Assembly: GCA_047975545.1 (NCBI GenBank)
Contig: JBKEDS010000028.1
Location: 1-39,285 of the forward strand
Length of the DNA stretch: 39,285 nucleotides
Direction: 5' to 3'
Source: JBKEDS01 sp047975545
GTDB lineage: Bacteria; Bacteroidota; Bacteroidia; Flavobacteriales; Flavobacteriaceae
This document shows, piece after piece, positions 15,656 to 24,964 of the stretch; the stretch's first letter is position 1, and the number at the start of each line of letters is the position of its first letter. The notes beneath the pieces are model-generated. The model was not told where the DNA came from and did no database searches. It saw only the letters and a list, made by a program, of their open reading frames with translations. Position numbers and translations under genes: made by a program.

Positions 15656-17569
15656 ATGATGAACATCCATAATCTGTCCATTTCCTTTCAAGGCGAATAC
15701 CTCTTTGAAGATATAACCTTTAAATTGGTTGGTGGCGACAGGGTTGGTTTAATAGGAAAAAACGGGGCGGGAAAATCCACCATGCTTAAAATTTTGGCAA
15801 GGGAAATGGAACCCGATTCCGGACAAATAGCAACCGACAAAACCCTTAAAATAGGCTTTTTAAAGCAAGATATCGATTTCGACTTGGGGCGTACCGTGTT
15901 AAACGAAGCCTACGAAGCCTTCACCGAAATAAAAACCATTGAAGCCCAATTGGAAACCATAAACACCCAATTGGCCGAGCGCACCGATTACGAAAGCGAT
16001 GCTTACCACCAGCTTATGGTCGATGTTAACGACTTACAGCACCAATACGAAATCCTGGGCGGTTACAATTACCAAGGCGAAACCGAAAAAATCCTACAAG
16101 GCCTCGGTTTTAAAAGAAACGATTTTACCAAACTTACCGATACTTTTTCCGGCGGGTGGCGCATGCGTATCGAGCTGGCCAAACTACTGCTCCAAAACAA
16201 CGATATTTTACTGCTGGACGAGCCAACAAACCATTTGGATATAGAATCCATTATTTGGTTAGAAGGCTTTTTAAAAAGCTATTCGGGCGCCGTGGTAATC
16301 GTATCGCACGACAAAATGTTCCTGGACCACGTAACCAACAGGACCATTGAAATTTCCTTGGGAAGGATTTACGACTACCCCAAGCCCTACTCCCAATATT
16401 TGGTACTGCGCGAGGAAATCAGGACACAGCAATTGGCCTCGCAAAAAAACCAACAAAAGCAAATCGAGCATACCGAAAAGCTAATTGAAAAATTCCGTGC
16501 CAAGGCCTCAAAGGCATCAATGGCGCAATCGCTTATAAAAAAACTGGATAGGATTGACCGCATTGAGGTCGACGAGGACGATAACAGCGTTATGACCCTA
16601 AACTTTCCCGTATCGGTAACGCCGGGAAAAGTCGTTATAGAAGCCGAACACGTTTCAAAAAGCTACGGCAATAACAACGTTTTAAAAAATATAAACCTAT
16701 TAATAGAACGCAACAGTAAAACCGCCTTTGTTGGGCAAAACGGACAAGGAAAATCCACATTGGCCAAAATTATCGTGGGCGATATTAAGTTTGAAGGCCA
16801 TTTAAAACTTGGGCATAACGTACAATTAGGCTATTTTGCCCAAAACCAAGCCGAGTACCTCAACGGCAACAAAACCGTTTTGGATACCATGATAGATGCC
16901 GCCAACGAAACCAACCGCAGCAAGGTAAGGGATATTTTAGGCGCTTTTTTGTTTCGGGGCGACGAGGTAGATAAATATGTTAGGGTACTTTCCGGTGGCG
17001 AGCGCAACCGACTGGCATTGGCCAAGCTCCTATTGCAGCCGTTTAACGTGTTAATAATGGACGAGCCTACCAACCACTTGGACATAAAATCCAAAAACGT
17101 ACTAAAAGACGCCCTAAACCGATTTGAAGGCACGCTTATCCTGGTTTCGCACGACCGCGATTTCCTCCAAGGGCTAACCAATAAGGTTTACGAGTTTAAG
17201 GACCATAAACTCAAGGAATATTTGGGCGATATAGATTATTACTTAGAGCAACGCAACGTAGACAGTTTCCGTGATGTGGAAAAACGAACCATAGTTGAGG
17301 AAGAAAAACCAAAAGAAACCAACCAGCAATCCTACGAAAACCAAAAAAAACTAAAATCGCTTAACAATAAACTCAGCAGTGTTGAAGCTAAAATAAGTCG
17401 GTTAGAGCGGGATATAAAAGCCATTGATGCCGAATTAGAGCATAATTACGAAGCCCTAACCCAAACCCCCGGCTTTTTCGATAAATACCAAACGCTAAAA
17501 CAAGCGTTACAGGATTATATGGAACAATGGGAAACCGTTCAAATAGAAATTGAAGCCTTTGAAGGTTAA
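15656..17569 (+). CDS. ABC-F family ATPase (ribosome-associated type)
   Basis: The 637-residue protein (or 636 from the second Met at 15659) has no membrane segments and two ABC domains. Domain 1 has Walker A GKNGAGKST (about 36), signature FSGGW and Walker B LLLDEPTNHLD. Domain 2 has GQNGQGKST (about 360), LSGGERNR and LIMDEPTNHLD. A charged linker with EKLIEKFRAKASKASMAQS joins them, as in ABC-F proteins, and a C-terminal coiled coil (about 555-635) resembles the DNA-/RNA-binding tail of Uup. The family acts on ribosomes (translation factor or stalled-ribosome rescue) and not in transport. The exact subfamily is uncertain. Confidence 0.92.
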   Translation: MMNIHNLSISFQGEYLFEDITFKLVGGDRVGLIGKNGAGKSTMLKILAREMEPDSGQIATDKTLKIGFLKQDIDFDLGRTVLNEAYEAFTEIKTIEAQLETINTQLAERTDYESDAYHQLMVDVNDLQHQYEILGGYNYQGETEKILQGLGFKRNDFTKLTDTFSGGWRMRIELAKLLLQNNDILLLDEPTNHLDIESIIWLEGFLKSYSGAVVIVSHDKMFLDHVTNRTIEISLGRIYDYPKPYSQYLVLREEIRTQQLASQKNQQKQIEHTEKLIEKFRAKASKASMAQSLIKKLDRIDRIEVDEDDNSVMTLNFPVSVTPGKVVIEAEHVSKSYGNNNVLKNINLLIERNSKTAFVGQNGQGKSTLAKIIVGDIKFEGHLKLGHNVQLGYFAQNQAEYLNGNKTVLDTMIDAANETNRSKVRDILGAFLFRGDEVDKYVRVLSGGERNRLALAKLLLQPFNVLIMDEPTNHLDIKSKNVLKDALNRFEGTLILVSHDRDFLQGLTNKVYEFKDHKLKEYLGDIDYYLEQRNVDSFRDVEKRTIVEEEKPKETNQQSYENQKKLKSLNNKLSSVEAKISRLERDIKAIDAELEHNYEALTQTPGFFDKYQTLKQALQDYMEQWETVQIEIEAFEG

Positions 17570-17702
17570 ATCAAAATACTGAAAAATAAATATCCAACTG
17601 TTTATTAATACCAATAAAACCTAATATTTTTTACACTTCATCGAATAAAATAGTTTTTCATCTATAAAAAAGCTAATTTAGTATTCCCAAAACTACTAAC
17701 AG

Positions 17703-18512
17703 ATGAAAACTAAATTACTTTTTGTTCTGGCACTATTCGTGGTGCTTTCAACTACGGCGCAAATTCCTTCAAAAGAAAAATCGGCCTTAATTGCGCTTTA
17801 CAAGGCTACAAACGGCAATGCTTGGCACGTTAAATGGGATTTAACCGCTCCCGCCGAATCGTGGTACGGCATAAAAACAGAAAACAACCAAGTTGTGGAA
17901 ATAAACTTGGCACACAACAACTTACAAGGCGGATTACCTTTGGAAATAGGCAATTTTACAAACCTTCAAAAATTAAACCTCGGCTTTAATACTCTAACGG
18001 GCGCTTTACCTTCAACACTTAAAAATTTAAAAAACCTGATGGTCCTTCAATTGTTCATGAACCATTTGGAAGGTGCAATACCAAACGAAATAGCCCAGTT
18101 AGAAAACCTTAAAATACTGCACTTGTACTGCAATAAATTTTCGGGCAAAATCCCTTCAACACTTACCCAGTTAACAAATTTAGAGGAGTTGCTACTGGGC
18201 AGCAATTTTTTAACAGGCCATATTCCAGAAGACATTGGCCAATTAACCAACTTAAAAAAACTAAGCCTGATAGACAACCAACTTGAGGGCGATATTCCCT
18301 TCGGAATAGCAAAATTGGTGCATTTGGAAGAATTGGTACTTTCAACAAGCGGAACAACAAACAATATGTCCCTTGTTTTTTCAAAATTGGAAAAGTTAAA
18401 CACCTTTGTGGTTGGCCCAAACAATACTTTAGAACGTGTCCAAGAACATGCGCCCTTAAACATGTTTCCCGTAAATACCTCTACCGCTATATTGGATATT
18501 GAAAAAGAATAG
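17703..18512 (+). CDS. Secreted leucine-rich-repeat protein
   Basis: The 269-residue protein has a signal peptide (MKTKLLFVLALFVVLSTTAQ, cleavage after about residue 19), then an LRR cap (ALYKATNGNAWHVKWD) and about six 24-residue plant-type repeats. These have the pattern LxxLxLxxNxLxGxIPxxL, for example LQLFMNHLEGAIP and LLLGSNFLTGHIP. The last 50 residues are less regular. No type IX secretion C-terminal domain is evident, so export beyond the periplasm is uncertain. LRR folds bind proteins or glycans; no ligand can be named. It is a single gene, convergent with the next one. Confidence 0.85.
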   Translation: MKTKLLFVLALFVVLSTTAQIPSKEKSALIALYKATNGNAWHVKWDLTAPAESWYGIKTENNQVVEINLAHNNLQGGLPLEIGNFTNLQKLNLGFNTLTGALPSTLKNLKNLMVLQLFMNHLEGAIPNEIAQLENLKILHLYCNKFSGKIPSTLTQLTNLEELLLGSNFLTGHIPEDIGQLTNLKKLSLIDNQLEGDIPFGIAKLVHLEELVLSTSGTTNNMSLVFSKLEKLNTFVVGPNNTLERVQEHAPLNMFPVNTSTAILDIEKE

Positions 18513-18562
18513 ATTTAGTTTTGCACCACTGTAAGCGTAGCGAAACAGTCTGTTACTTGCAT

Positions 18563-18593
18563 GGTACAGATTGCTTTCATGCCTCTTCGCAAT
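18563..18593. repeat. Copy fragment of the GATTGCTT...TGCCTC repeat
   Basis: AGATTGCTTTCATGCCTC followed by TTCGCAATGC matches one half of the palindromic element at 13813-13937. It lies in the 160-base gap between two convergent genes and has no visible terminal repeats. Confidence 0.45.
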
Positions 18594-18672
18594 GCTGCCC
18601 AACTTCAAAAACCAAAACTCGTTCCCTTAGGCAAGCCTAGGAGCCAAGCTGTTGTTCGTTAACCAACAGGGG

Positions 18673-19911
18673 TTAATTCAACGTAAAACTACTAATCAGT
18701 TCCACGCCGCTATCGGTATAGCTGTATTGGTAAATGGTATTGTTGCCTATTAGCAGTAAGGCTTTTTCCAAAGGAATAACGTCCCTGGCCTGAATATCCT
18801 TAAAAGTATCCAAGGCTTTTAGGCTTAACGGATTGGTTTTATCGAACAGCTTTAAGCCCGAAGTGCCATCGCACACAAACAAGGTGTTGGCTTTTATGCC
18901 CAGTCCGTACGGATTGCCCAAAGTATAACGGCCAACCAAAGTGGGATTTTCTTTTTTGCTAACATCAATAACTTCCAGCACGCTTTCCAACTGGCCACAA
19001 GCGTTGCCGCCACGCAGGGTTAAATAGGCATAATCGCCATCGACCACCACGGGGTCGCAGCCTTGCCAATGGCTAAACTCCGAAACAAACTCGGGCGCCG
19101 ATGGGGTTTCAATGCTATAAATGTACATGCCGTGGGTACTGCCCAAATACAAATAACCATCGGCATGAAACAAGGTTTCTATACTCCACCCGGCATATTG
19201 GGTGTTTTCCAGTACGGGCGATTTTAAATTTTTTATATTGAAAACAGCCATTTGGTTACTGCCAACGGCGTACAAATAATTATCCACTATTTGAAAACGG
19301 GCCAACGAGCCTCCCGTACCCGTGGTCGATTCGGGCGAGTTCGATACGGCGCCATCAAAAACCGTCCCAGGGCCAATATTGTTTGTTTTTTTACGGGTTT
19401 CGGTAGTTATTGTCCAGCCCACGATAATTTCTTCTTGGTAGTTAAAACTAAAATAATCTACCACCTGAACGCCTTCCGGCACTTGGTAATCGTAAATTTC
19501 AAAAACATCTTCCAAACGTTCAATCAGGGTTATATTGCTAATATCCGATATATCGAAAGCCAGCAAATCGGTAGCGCTGTCGGCATATAAAATATTATCT
19601 TTTACCGATATATCCGCATTAGCGGGAATTTTAATAAACGCCGTAGCCTGGGGCGATTTCGGGTTGGAATTATTAATAACCTGAACGCCTTTATTTACCT
19701 CGGCCACAAAAATATAGTCTTGGTAGGCATAAATTTTTCCAGTTTCGCTTACACTTGGCTTGGGTGGGATTATTTCAACCTGCTTCCTAAATTCAATCTT
19801 GCTCATAAGCTCGGGAGTAGCTACCTGTACGGTTTCGTAATTGTCGTCGTTGGTATCGCAGGAGTAGGTTATTAACAATATCAGGGTGAGAAAAAGATAA
19901 TTAAGTTTCAT
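18673..19911 (-). CDS. LVIVD-repeat lipoprotein (beta-propeller-like)
   Basis: The 412-residue protein has a lipoprotein signal (MKLNYLFLTLILLITYSC) with the acylated Cys at about 18. Short repeats of the LVIVD type follow: GVQVINNSNPKSPQATAFI, LLAFDISDISNITLIERL, MAVFNIKNLKSPVLENTQY, MYIYSIETPSAPEFVSEF, LEVIDVSKKENPTLVGRY and LKLFDKTNPLSLKALDTF. Each begins a blade-like unit at about 40-70 residue spacing, which suggests a beta-propeller at the cell surface or periplasm. The ligand is unknown. It is transcribed alone, with a 160-base repeat-containing gap to its convergent neighbour. Confidence 0.85.
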   Translation of the reverse strand: MKLNYLFLTLILLITYSCDTNDDNYETVQVATPELMSKIEFRKQVEIIPPKPSVSETGKIYAYQDYIFVAEVNKGVQVINNSNPKSPQATAFIKIPANADISVKDNILYADSATDLLAFDISDISNITLIERLEDVFEIYDYQVPEGVQVVDYFSFNYQEEIIVGWTITTETRKKTNNIGPGTVFDGAVSNSPESTTGTGGSLARFQIVDNYLYAVGSNQMAVFNIKNLKSPVLENTQYAGWSIETLFHADGYLYLGSTHGMYIYSIETPSAPEFVSEFSHWQGCDPVVVDGDYAYLTLRGGNACGQLESVLEVIDVSKKENPTLVGRYTLGNPYGLGIKANTLFVCDGTSGLKLFDKTNPLSLKALDTFKDIQARDVIPLEKALLLIGNNTIYQYSYTDSGVELISSFTLN

Positions 19912-20004
19912 GTTTGGCTATTTTTTTACAAAGATGCGTATTTTATATAATGGTTGCGTGTTCCCCCTAATAATAAATTTAAAGGAACAAAATAAAACTG
20001 TCAC

Positions 20005-20037
20005 TTTGTCATAAACCGTAAATATGTTGTATCTTTG
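20005..20037 (+). promoter_or_regulatory. Promoter for miaB and downstream genes
   Basis: TATCTTTG (20030-20037) is an exact TAnnTTTG match. TTTG at 20005-20008 lies 21 bases upstream, slightly longer than the usual 19. No terminator is visible downstream until after secG, so this may drive the whole unit. Confidence 0.55.
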
Positions 20038-20073
20038 CATGCTTATTGAACAAATTTTGCTTCAATTCAACTT

Positions 20074-21516
20074 ATGGAAAAAATTATAGACGAAAATAAA
20101 CAAGGCGAAACCCTGTCGTTACAACAAAAAGAAGGCAACAAACGTAAACTTTTTATTGAAAGCTACGGCTGCCAGATGAACTTTAGCGATAGCGAAATAG
20201 TAGCTTCCATTTTGGCCGACCAAGGGTTTAACACCACCCAAAACCTTGAGGATGCCGATTTGGTTTTGGTAAATACCTGCTCGATAAGGGACAAGGCCGA
20301 ACAAACCATTCGCAAGCGTTTGGAAAAATACAACGCCGTAAAAAGGGCGCAAAATCCCAACATGAAAGTTGGCGTTTTGGGCTGTATGGCCGAGCGTTTA
20401 AAAGCCCAGTTTCTTGAAGAAGAAAAAATAGTGGACCTCGTTGTAGGCCCCGATGCCTACAAGGATTTACCCAATTTGCTAACCGAAATAGACGAAGGCC
20501 GTGAGGCCATAAACGTTATTCTTTCCAAGGAAGAAACCTATGGCGATATTTCGCCCGTGCGCCTTAACTCCAACGGCGTAACCGCTTTTGTGTCCATTAC
20601 CCGTGGCTGCGACAATATGTGTACCTTTTGCGTAGTGCCGTTTACACGAGGGCGCGAGCGCAGCAGGGAACCGCAAAGTATTTTGGAAGAAATTAACGAT
20701 TTATGGAACAGGGGCTTTAAGGAAGTTACCCTTTTGGGGCAAAACGTAGATAGCTACCTTTGGTACGGTGGTGGCCTAAAAAAGGATTTTGAAAAAGCCA
20801 GCGATATACAAAAAGCCACAGCTGTAGATTTTGCCCAATTGTTGGATACCTGCGCCACCAAATTCCCAAGGATGCGTTTTCGTTTTTCAACCTCAAACCC
20901 ACAGGACATGCACATTGGGGTTATCGAGGTTATGGCCAAGCACCACAATATATGCAAGTACATACACTTGCCCGTACAATCGGGCAGTACCCGTATTTTA
21001 AAAGCCATGAACCGCCAGCATACCCGCGAGGAGTACATAGCACTGGTCGATAAAATTTACGAGCTAATCCCCGATATTTCGTTGTCGCAGGACATTATTG
21101 CCGGTTTCCCCACCGAAACCGAGCAAGACCACCAAGATACATTAAGCCTAATGGAACACGTACGCTACGATTTCGGTTTTATGTTTGCCTATTCCGAACG
21201 CCCCGGAACATTGGCCGAGCGTAAAATGGAAGACGACGTTCCCGACGAAGTTAAAAAACGCCGCCTAACCGAAATTATAGACCTGCAACAAAAATTAGCC
21301 TTGGAGCGCACACAGCGTTTTGTAGGCCAAACGGTCGAGGTTTTAATTGAAAAAGACTCCAAACGTTCCAATAAGCATTGGCACGGCCGCAATAGCCAAA
21401 ACACAGTTGTGGTTTTCCCAAAGGAACACTACAAAACAGGCGATTTTGTAAGCGTAAAAATAACCGAATGCACCAGTACGACCTTAATTGGTGAAGCAGT
21501 GGGATTTCCCTCCTAA
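20074..21516 (+). CDS. miaB: tRNA-2-methylthio-N6-isopentenyladenosine synthase
   Basis: The 480-residue methylthiotransferase adds a methylthio group to i6A37 of tRNAs reading UNN codons. The N-terminal UPF0004 domain carries the first cluster cysteines in ESYGCQMNFSDSE, LVNTCSIRDKAEQT and GVLGCMAERL. The radical-SAM domain has CDNMCTFC at about residue 187 (CxxxCxxC), followed by FTRGRERSR and GQNVDSYLW. A C-terminal TRAM region (about 410-480, GQTVEVLIEKDSKRS) binds tRNA. A loop of about 20 residues (GGGLKKDFEKASDIQKATA) is typical of Bacteroidota copies. It is the first gene of a probable five-gene unit. Confidence 0.96.
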   Translation: MEKIIDENKQGETLSLQQKEGNKRKLFIESYGCQMNFSDSEIVASILADQGFNTTQNLEDADLVLVNTCSIRDKAEQTIRKRLEKYNAVKRAQNPNMKVGVLGCMAERLKAQFLEEEKIVDLVVGPDAYKDLPNLLTEIDEGREAINVILSKEETYGDISPVRLNSNGVTAFVSITRGCDNMCTFCVVPFTRGRERSREPQSILEEINDLWNRGFKEVTLLGQNVDSYLWYGGGLKKDFEKASDIQKATAVDFAQLLDTCATKFPRMRFRFSTSNPQDMHIGVIEVMAKHHNICKYIHLPVQSGSTRILKAMNRQHTREEYIALVDKIYELIPDISLSQDIIAGFPTETEQDHQDTLSLMEHVRYDFGFMFAYSERPGTLAERKMEDDVPDEVKKRRLTEIIDLQQKLALERTQRFVGQTVEVLIEKDSKRSNKHWHGRNSQNTVVVFPKEHYKTGDFVSVKITECTSTTLIGEAVGFPS

Positions 21517-21572
21517 CCTCCCCTATTTTCGACTATGCCCAATACAAACTCGGGGAGGGACAGGAGCCCTAA

Positions 21573-21694
21573 TAAAAACAGAATTAACATATAAATCCCC
21601 CCTTCAGGGTAAGGGAAAAAATAAAATGAAGCAGATAAAAACATATAAAAACAGTATTAACACAACAAATTCCCCCTTCGGGGGTTAGGGGAAA
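21573..21694 (+). repeat. 73-bp imperfect tandem duplication upstream of the sigma-54 activator gene
   Basis: Two copies begin TAAAAACAG[A/T]ATTAACA at 21573 and 21646. Each ends in a C-run/G-run hairpin (CCCCCCTTCAGGGTAAGGG and CCCCCTTCGGGGGTTAGGGG). The second copy runs to the ATG of the next gene, so its hairpin covers the expected ribosome-binding region. Confidence 0.65.
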
Positions 21695-21695
21695 C

Positions 21696-22964
21696 ATGGA
21701 GTCCGTTCAAGCCATAAAACAGCGTTTCGGTATAATAGGCAACACGCCCAGCTTAAACCGCGCTATTGAAAAAGCCATTCAGGTAGCCCCTACCGATATT
21801 TCGGTATTGGTTACCGGCGAAAGCGGGGTGGGCAAGGAAAGTATCCCGAGAATAATACACCAACTGTCGCACCGCAAGCACAACAAATACATTGCGGTAA
21901 ACTGCGGCGCCATACCCGAAGGCACCATAGACAGCGAGCTTTTTGGCCACGAAAAAGGGGCCTTTACGGGCGCCACACAAACCCGTGAGGGTTATTTTGA
22001 AGTGGCCGATGGCGGCACCATTTTTCTGGACGAAGTTGGCGAACTGCCCCTAACCACGCAAGTACGCCTGTTACGGGTCTTGGAAAACGGCGAGTTTTTA
22101 AAAGTAGGCTCCAGCAAAGTGCAAAAAACCAATGTGCGCATCGTGGCGGCCACCAACGTTAATATGTTCGAGGCTATTGAAAAGGAAAAATTCCGTGAGG
22201 ATTTGTACTACCGCCTAAGCACCGTAGAAATACACTTGCCGCCATTGCGCGAGCGCCACGAGGATATTCACCTTTTATTCCGAAAATTTGCAAGCGACTT
22301 TGCCCTAAAATACAAAATGCCAACCATTAAGCTAACCGACGATGCCGTAAGCCTATTGCTGCACTACCGTTGGGGCGGCAACATTAGGCAATTGCGCAAT
22401 ATTGCCGAACAGTTATCGGTTTTGGAGCAAAACCGGACCATTTCGGCGCAAACCCTAAAAAGCTATTTGCCTACTTCGGGAAGCACCTTGCCCGCCGTAA
22501 TAAAAACCCAAAAGCAGGAAAGCGATTTCAGTAGCGAGCGTGAAATTTTGTACAAGGTTCTTTTTGATATGAAAAACGATTTAAACGACCTGAAAAAGCT
22601 CACTTTGGAACTTATGAAAGGTGGCAACGTTAAGGATGTTGAAAAAAATAACGAAACCCTAATTCAAAAAATATACGGCAACCACGACGAAGCCGATGCC
22701 GAATACGAAGAAAGCCCAACGGGAAGCGACCTGATTTCAATACCCGAACACATCCCTAATAGCATTCCGGTTGAAGATGTTTCGGATAAATATCATTTTG
22801 CCGAAGAAATTGAAGAAGAAGAACTCCTGTCGCTACACGACAAGGAACTGGAACTAATTAAAAAATCCTTGGAACGCCACAGCGGAAAACGCAAGTTGGC
22901 CGCCGCCGAACTGGGCATAAGCGAACGCACTTTATATCGAAAAATTAAACAATACGACTTGTAA
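21696..22964 (+). CDS. Sigma-54-dependent transcriptional activator (no receiver domain)
   Basis: The 422-residue protein has an AAA+ domain starting almost at residue 1: Walker A GESGVGKES (about 41), GAFTGA loop for sigma-54 contact (about 87), Walker B TIFLDEVGEL (about 107), FREDLYYRLS and the arginine-finger region. There is no N-terminal receiver or PAS domain. An acidic, low-complexity linker (about 265-370, rich in Glu/Asp) precedes a Fis-type HTH (EKKSLERHSGKRKLAAAELG-like region, then SERTLYRKIKQYDL at the C terminus). It activates RpoN-dependent promoters; its signal is not evident. This gene typically lies with lptE and secG in flavobacteria. Confidence 0.93.
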   Translation: MESVQAIKQRFGIIGNTPSLNRAIEKAIQVAPTDISVLVTGESGVGKESIPRIIHQLSHRKHNKYIAVNCGAIPEGTIDSELFGHEKGAFTGATQTREGYFEVADGGTIFLDEVGELPLTTQVRLLRVLENGEFLKVGSSKVQKTNVRIVAATNVNMFEAIEKEKFREDLYYRLSTVEIHLPPLRERHEDIHLLFRKFASDFALKYKMPTIKLTDDAVSLLLHYRWGGNIRQLRNIAEQLSVLEQNRTISAQTLKSYLPTSGSTLPAVIKTQKQESDFSSEREILYKVLFDMKNDLNDLKKLTLELMKGGNVKDVEKNNETLIQKIYGNHDEADAEYEESPTGSDLISIPEHIPNSIPVEDVSDKYHFAEEIEEEELLSLHDKELELIKKSLERHSGKRKLAAAELGISERTLYRKIKQYDL

Positions 22965-23004
22965 AACAGCGTTATAACAATGCTTTCATTTTTTTAAAGA
23001 AAAC

Positions 23005-23508
23005 ATGAAAAAATATTTTATATACTTTATACTTTTAACGCTTGGTTTTACACTTTACAACTGCGGCATTTACTCGTTTACGGGCGTTAAAACCAACGCC
23101 AAGACCTATCAGGTAAACCGTATTGAAAACAATGCCCTTTTAGTTGAACCCGGTTTGGAACGCGATTTTAAAATTGCCCTTGAGGATTTAATTCAAAACC
23201 AAACCAACCTAACCTTGGTAACCTCCAACGCCGATTTGGTGTACGAAGGCGAAATAACCGATTACCGCATTTCGCCAACAACGGCAACCTCCGAAAATAC
23301 AGCGGCACAAAACCGCTTGACCATTTCGGTAAAAATAAGGTTTACAAACCGTATTAAGGAAGATGACGATTTGGACCAATCCTTTTCTTTTTACTACGAT
23401 TATGCGGGCAGTGCCCAACTTACGGGCGGGCTAAAGGCCACCGCCCACGACGAAATTTTGGAACGCCTTACACAGGACATCATTAATGCTACATTAGCCA
23501 AATGGTAA
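23005..23508 (+). CDS. lptE: LptE-like LPS assembly lipoprotein
   Basis: The 167-residue protein has a lipoprotein-type signal (MKKYFIYFILLTLGFTLYNC, Cys at 20) followed by GIYSFTGV, the typical start of Bacteroidota LptE. Alternating strands and helices follow (LVEPGLERDFKIALEDLIQN, ADLVYEGEITDYRISP). The length matches the family. LptE plugs the LptD barrel in the outer membrane and helps insert lipopolysaccharide. It lies 40 bases after the sigma-54 activator gene and 13 bases before the next gene. Sequence conservation in this family is low, so part of the call rests on gene order. Confidence 0.85.
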   Translation: MKKYFIYFILLTLGFTLYNCGIYSFTGVKTNAKTYQVNRIENNALLVEPGLERDFKIALEDLIQNQTNLTLVTSNADLVYEGEITDYRISPTTATSENTAAQNRLTISVKIRFTNRIKEDDDLDQSFSFYYDYAGSAQLTGGLKATAHDEILERLTQDIINATLAKW

Positions 23509-23521
23509 ATTATTTTTAAAA

Positions 23522-24445
23522 ATGACGCCAACCGATTTTACATACATACTCCAAAACCCGGAACATGTTTCTTCGGAAAAAACCGAGGCCTTAAAATTGG
23601 TTATCGAGGCGTTTCCTTATTTCCAATCGGCCAGGGCATTGCTTTTAAAAGGGCTGAAAAACCAAAACAGTTTTAATTACAACCAAGAACTAAAAACAAC
23701 AGCGGCCTACACCACGGATCGCAGTATGCTGTTCGATTTTATTACTTCGGAAACGTTTGCCCAAAACGAAATTTCGAAAAACATAAAGCAAAACGCCTTC
23801 AACTTAAAACATATAAACGTTGAAGCTATCGATATTTCAATTAACAAAAAAGTAACCGTCGATACGGTTTTGCAACAACAAATAAACGAAACTTCTGGCG
23901 TTTTGGACCCCCAACTCTTTCAACCCAAGGACATTTCAACATCCAAGGTGGCGCATCATCTTTTAGAAGAAACAACTGCTGCCGACACCGAAAACCAAAA
24001 GCCCGATGCCGTTTTAAATATTGGTGCGCCGTTCACTTTCAACAAAACCGAAATACATTCCTTTAACGAATGGCTTAAACTAACCCAGTTAAAACCCATT
24101 GAACGGGATGATGACGAAACACTTTTAACAGAAAAAACAGTTTCGAAAGAAGACAAAAAACGCTCTAAAAAATTTGCGCTAATCGATAAATTTATAACAA
24201 CAAACCCCAAGATAAACCCCAACAGCACTACGGTTTCAAAGGAAAACTTGGCCAAGGCAAACATGATACAGCCCGAGACCCTAATGACCGAAACACTGGC
24301 CCGTATTTACTTGGAACAAAAAAATTATAAAAAGGCCATTCAATCTTATAAAATATTAAGTTTGAAATATCCAGAAAAAAGTAGTTTCTTTGCAAACCAA
24401 ATTAGGGCAATAGAACATTTACAAGAACAAAACAACAATAAATAA
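23522..24445 (+). CDS. Hypothetical protein with C-terminal TPR-like helices
   Basis: The 307-residue protein has no signal peptide or membrane helix. Residues 1-75 look helical (MTPTDFTYILQNPE, LKLVIEAFPYFQSARALLLK), the middle is polar and Lys/Thr-rich (likely disordered, about 100-235), and the last 60 residues form a TPR-like helix pair (LMTETLARIYLEQKNYKKAI, SYKILSLKYPEKSSFFANQI). This suggests a protein-protein interaction role. Its stop overlaps the secG ATG (TAATG at 24443-24447), implying coupled expression with SecG. It may bridge transport and envelope assembly, but I know no assigned function. Confidence 0.75.
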   Translation: MTPTDFTYILQNPEHVSSEKTEALKLVIEAFPYFQSARALLLKGLKNQNSFNYNQELKTTAAYTTDRSMLFDFITSETFAQNEISKNIKQNAFNLKHINVEAIDISINKKVTVDTVLQQQINETSGVLDPQLFQPKDISTSKVAHHLLEETTAADTENQKPDAVLNIGAPFTFNKTEIHSFNEWLKLTQLKPIERDDDETLLTEKTVSKEDKKRSKKFALIDKFITTNPKINPNSTTVSKENLAKANMIQPETLMTETLARIYLEQKNYKKAIQSYKILSLKYPEKSSFFANQIRAIEHLQEQNNNK

Positions 24446-24816
24446 TGAGTACGTTTACAATATTTTTAGTATTAATAGTTGTGGTAGCATTTTTGCTGGT
24501 AGTGGTAATTATGGTTCAAAACCCCAAGGGTGGCGGACTATCGTCGTCCTTTGGCGGTGGCGGCACCCAACAATTGGGCGGTGTTAAAAAAACAACCGAC
24601 TTTTTGGACAAAAGCACATGGACCTTGGCAACCTTATTGCTGGCCTTGATTTTGTTATCCAACGTAGCCATTAACCGAGGTTCCGGCACGGTAGAATCGA
24701 AAGCTTTGGACACAGAGGCTTCCGCACCTACATCGGCACAACCCTTGCCAACACCAACGCAAGATGCAACCAACAATGCAACTACGCCCGAAACCACTAA
24801 CGATTCGGCACAGTAA
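24445..24816 (+). CDS. secG: Preprotein translocase subunit SecG
   Basis: The 123-residue protein has two membrane helices (FTIFLVLIVVVAFLLVVVIM and TLATLLLALILLSNVAI) joined by the SecG hallmark loop VQNPKGGGLSSSFGGGG. The C-terminal tail is Ala/Pro/Thr-rich and of low complexity, longer than in E. coli. SecG supports SecYE during protein export through the inner membrane. Its ATG overlaps the stop of the preceding gene. A terminator follows at 24837-24867, which ends the unit from miaB. Confidence 0.95.
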   Translation: MSTFTIFLVLIVVVAFLLVVVIMVQNPKGGGLSSSFGGGGTQQLGGVKKTTDFLDKSTWTLATLLLALILLSNVAINRGSGTVESKALDTEASAPTSAQPLPTPTQDATNNATTPETTNDSAQ

Positions 24817-24836
24817 ATAATTTATAAAAAGAAAAG

Positions 24837-24867
24837 AAAATGCCAGCTATTAAAGTTGGCATTTTTT
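24837..24867 (+). terminator. Terminator after secG
   Basis: TGCCAGC (24841-24847) pairs with GTTGGCA (24855-24861) with one G-T pair, flanked by an A run and followed by six T residues. Confidence 0.85.
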
Positions 24868-24964
24868 GTTGCTGCAAGTTTGTCAGTTTTAAGCCCATGG
24901 CACACTTTTAGAATAATTCCTTTCCGTTAACATTAATTTTTAAACTTTAAAATATAAAAATCAA

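Noticed and set aside
24868..24964. CIRCE or HrcA operator in front of groES
   Set aside because: No TTAGCACTC-N9-GAGTGCTAA or close variant is present on either strand.
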